Shown here: piece by piece, positions 42,977 through 43,955 of the stretch
Position numbering within the stretch: position 1 is the stretch's first letter
How the letters are laid out: each line of letters starts with the position of its first letter
DNA from: Anaerolineae bacterium
GTDB lineage: Bacteria > Pseudomonadota > Alphaproteobacteria > DSM-16000 > Inquilinaceae
NCBI GenBank assembly: GCA_028285185.1
Contig: JANQQD010000218.1
Location: 1-43,955, forward strand
DNA length: 43,955 bases
Direction: 5' to 3'
Translations under genes and position numbers: made by a program
The notes under the pieces: generated by a model
Database searches by the model: none
Seen by the model: only the letters and a program-made list of their open reading frames with translations
What the model was told of the DNA's origin: nothing

Positions 42977-43328
42977 CCCATCGCCTCCCGCTTGCTGGCA
43001 TGACTGCAGTCTGGGTAGTGCAGACCATCAGATTTACACGTTTCAGTTGGCTGCGGCTCGATGATCTCAGCGGGACAACCTTATGGCAAGCGCTCGCCTG
43101 CGAGATCTTGCCATTGGGGCATTCGTCCAGTGATCACTATGCGAAATTAGAAGCGTGAGCGCCATCGCATTGCCGATGGCGCTCCGTGTTCCCCTGCAGC
43201 TGTCGATCGCCAGAGCGCGACCGATGACCCGATGGGGAGACGAGGGTGCGCGCTTTGAATTCCCCAGTCCGATCACTGCTGGAATTCAAGACGCCGTCTC
43301 GGATCCGTTTTCGGTCCGGGAAGACGGG
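42977..43328. other. Intergenic with minus-strand terminator
   Basis: The 352 bp between two minus-strand genes, which should hold the promoter of the papain-like gene. No frame is supported. Confidence 0.45.
43157..43184 (-). terminator. Hairpin terminator of the last lipoprotein gene
   Basis: A perfect 11-bp stem (gagcgccatcg/cgatggcgctc) with a 6-nt loop. Read on the minus strand it lies 145 bp after the lipoprotein stop and is followed by an AT-rich stretch (acgcttctaatttcgc). Confidence 0.6.
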
Positions 43329-43886
43329 TCAGATGGCCGATCCGGTCCACGGACCGCCGACAGGAAGACCGCATCCGCCCCAGGTGCCGTTCACGCCGAA
43401 GGGCTCTCCGATCACCTGAGCATCGAAGGTTCCCCACGTCACCAAAGGCTGATTGAACTGGAAGCCGGCGGCGATCAGCTCGTTCGGCGCCGGCAGTGGC
43501 AGGGGGCATGCAACACCGCTGGTGCGCACCCAATAGCCCTGCCACCGGCCGCTGACGGTGTCGATCTGACCCCAGGTCAAACCGGTATTGTCGGTGTAGA
43601 CGCCGATCGCCATGTTCGTGCCCGGCATGATGACCATGGTCATGTTGCCGAAATTGGTGGCCAGCGTTCTCATGGCGCTCGTCTGATAGAGGCTGGGGGG
43701 CGTGTTCCAAACATTGCCGGCCGATGGCCCGGCGACGGCCCCCGGCGGGATGACGGGGCCGGGCGCTGGCCCCGGAGCCGGGGCGGGATTGCCCGCCGGA
43801 ACGCAAGCGGCGAGACCCAGGCCGAACAGGGCGGCTGCGGCGAGGCGGGCAATGCTGCCGGAACGACGAAGTGCGGAAACGGGCAT
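43329..43886 (-). CDS. Lipoprotein with Pro-rich linker, unknown passenger domain
   Basis: A 185-aa predicted lipoprotein. The signal peptide (SIARLAAAALFGLGLAAC) ends in a lipobox Cys and is followed by a Pro/Ala/Gly linker (VPAGNPAPAPGPAPGPV). The passenger has an extended beta pattern with motifs such as MVIMPGTNMAIGVYTD, RWQGYWVRTSGVAC and FGVNGTWGGCG, ending in SAI. The CVPAG start is shared with the lipoprotein at 31639. Start 43886 has GGAGACC upstream. No family is recognised. Confidence 0.72.
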   Translation of the reverse strand: MPVSALRRSGSIARLAAAALFGLGLAACVPAGNPAPAPGPAPGPVIPPGAVAGPSAGNVWNTPPSLYQTSAMRTLATNFGNMTMVIMPGTNMAIGVYTDNTGLTWGQIDTVSGRWQGYWVRTSGVACPLPLPAPNELIAAGFQFNQPLVTWGTFDAQVIGEPFGVNGTWGGCGLPVGGPWTGSAI

Positions 43887-43955
43887 GTACTTGAGGTCTC
43901 CATCGGCCTGAGGGTTCGGGGATCGTCAATCGGGACTGGCGCTTGGCCCGCAGAC

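Noticed and set aside
1..43955. CRISPR array, rRNA or tRNA genes
   Set aside because: No regularly spaced repeats or recognisable tRNA/rRNA sequence was seen on either strand by reading. A covariance-model scan was not possible.

Overview
The window looks like a chromosomal segment of a GC-rich proteobacterium, most likely an alphaproteobacterium of the Rhodospirillales type. The reasons are the high-GC codon use, a PetA paralogue closest in style to alphaproteobacterial Rieske proteins, two fused gamma-alpha 2-oxoacid:ferredoxin oxidoreductases, a TRAP-transporter remnant and several families common in that class. This assignment is an inference from gene content. No rRNA, tRNA or CRISPR array was seen.

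Layout. 0-4.5 kb: small, loosely packed genes (a Rieske-like protein without its cluster ligands, a secreted protein, TrhA, two orphans) among two kinds of repeat. 4.7-6.1 kb: a membrane adenylate cyclase. 6.6-14.3 kb: a tight five-gene redox operon (NfnA, NfnB, OFOR gamma-alpha, OFOR beta, and a 737-aa protein joining a degenerate pyruvate:ferredoxin oxidoreductase TPP domain to a ferredoxin). 14.3-21.4 kb: an accessory stretch bounded by broken copies of the korB 3' end. It holds a Kazal inhibitor inside an inverted repeat, an IS66 remnant, a YopT-type (C58) protease, a TRAP permease fragment, an SH3-like protein and a proteasome-like Ntn hydrolase, the last two visibly AT-richer than their surroundings. 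21.4-24.3 kb: a second, intact korAB pair. 24.4-30 kb: acyltransferase, adenine deaminase, class D beta-lactamase and aldehyde dehydrogenase. 30-35 kb: small metabolic, membrane and stress genes. 35.1-44 kb: a B12-dependent diol dehydratase with fused large and medium subunits plus its small subunit, an OmpA-like protein, DUF3500 and DUF3137 proteins, lipoproteins and a papain-like protein.

How the genes work together. The five-gene operon is the clearest unit. 2-oxoacid oxidation by the OFOR would give low-potential electrons, the fused ferredoxin could carry them, and NfnAB could exchange them with NADP(H) and NAD(H). This resembles in principle the three-subunit 2-oxoglutarate:NADP+ oxidoreductase (KorABC) reported from Azoarcus evansii, with an extra, apparently TPP-dead subunit. 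The second korAB gives the cell an independent OFOR. The diol dehydratase subunits overlap by four bases, but no reactivase or microcompartment genes are nearby.

Least explained items: the ligand-less Rieske paralogue, the PFOR-remnant/ferredoxin protein, the Ntn hydrolase with Thr1/Asp17/Lys33 in register, the YopT-type and papain-like cysteine enzymes without signal peptides, and the korB-tail repeat architecture.
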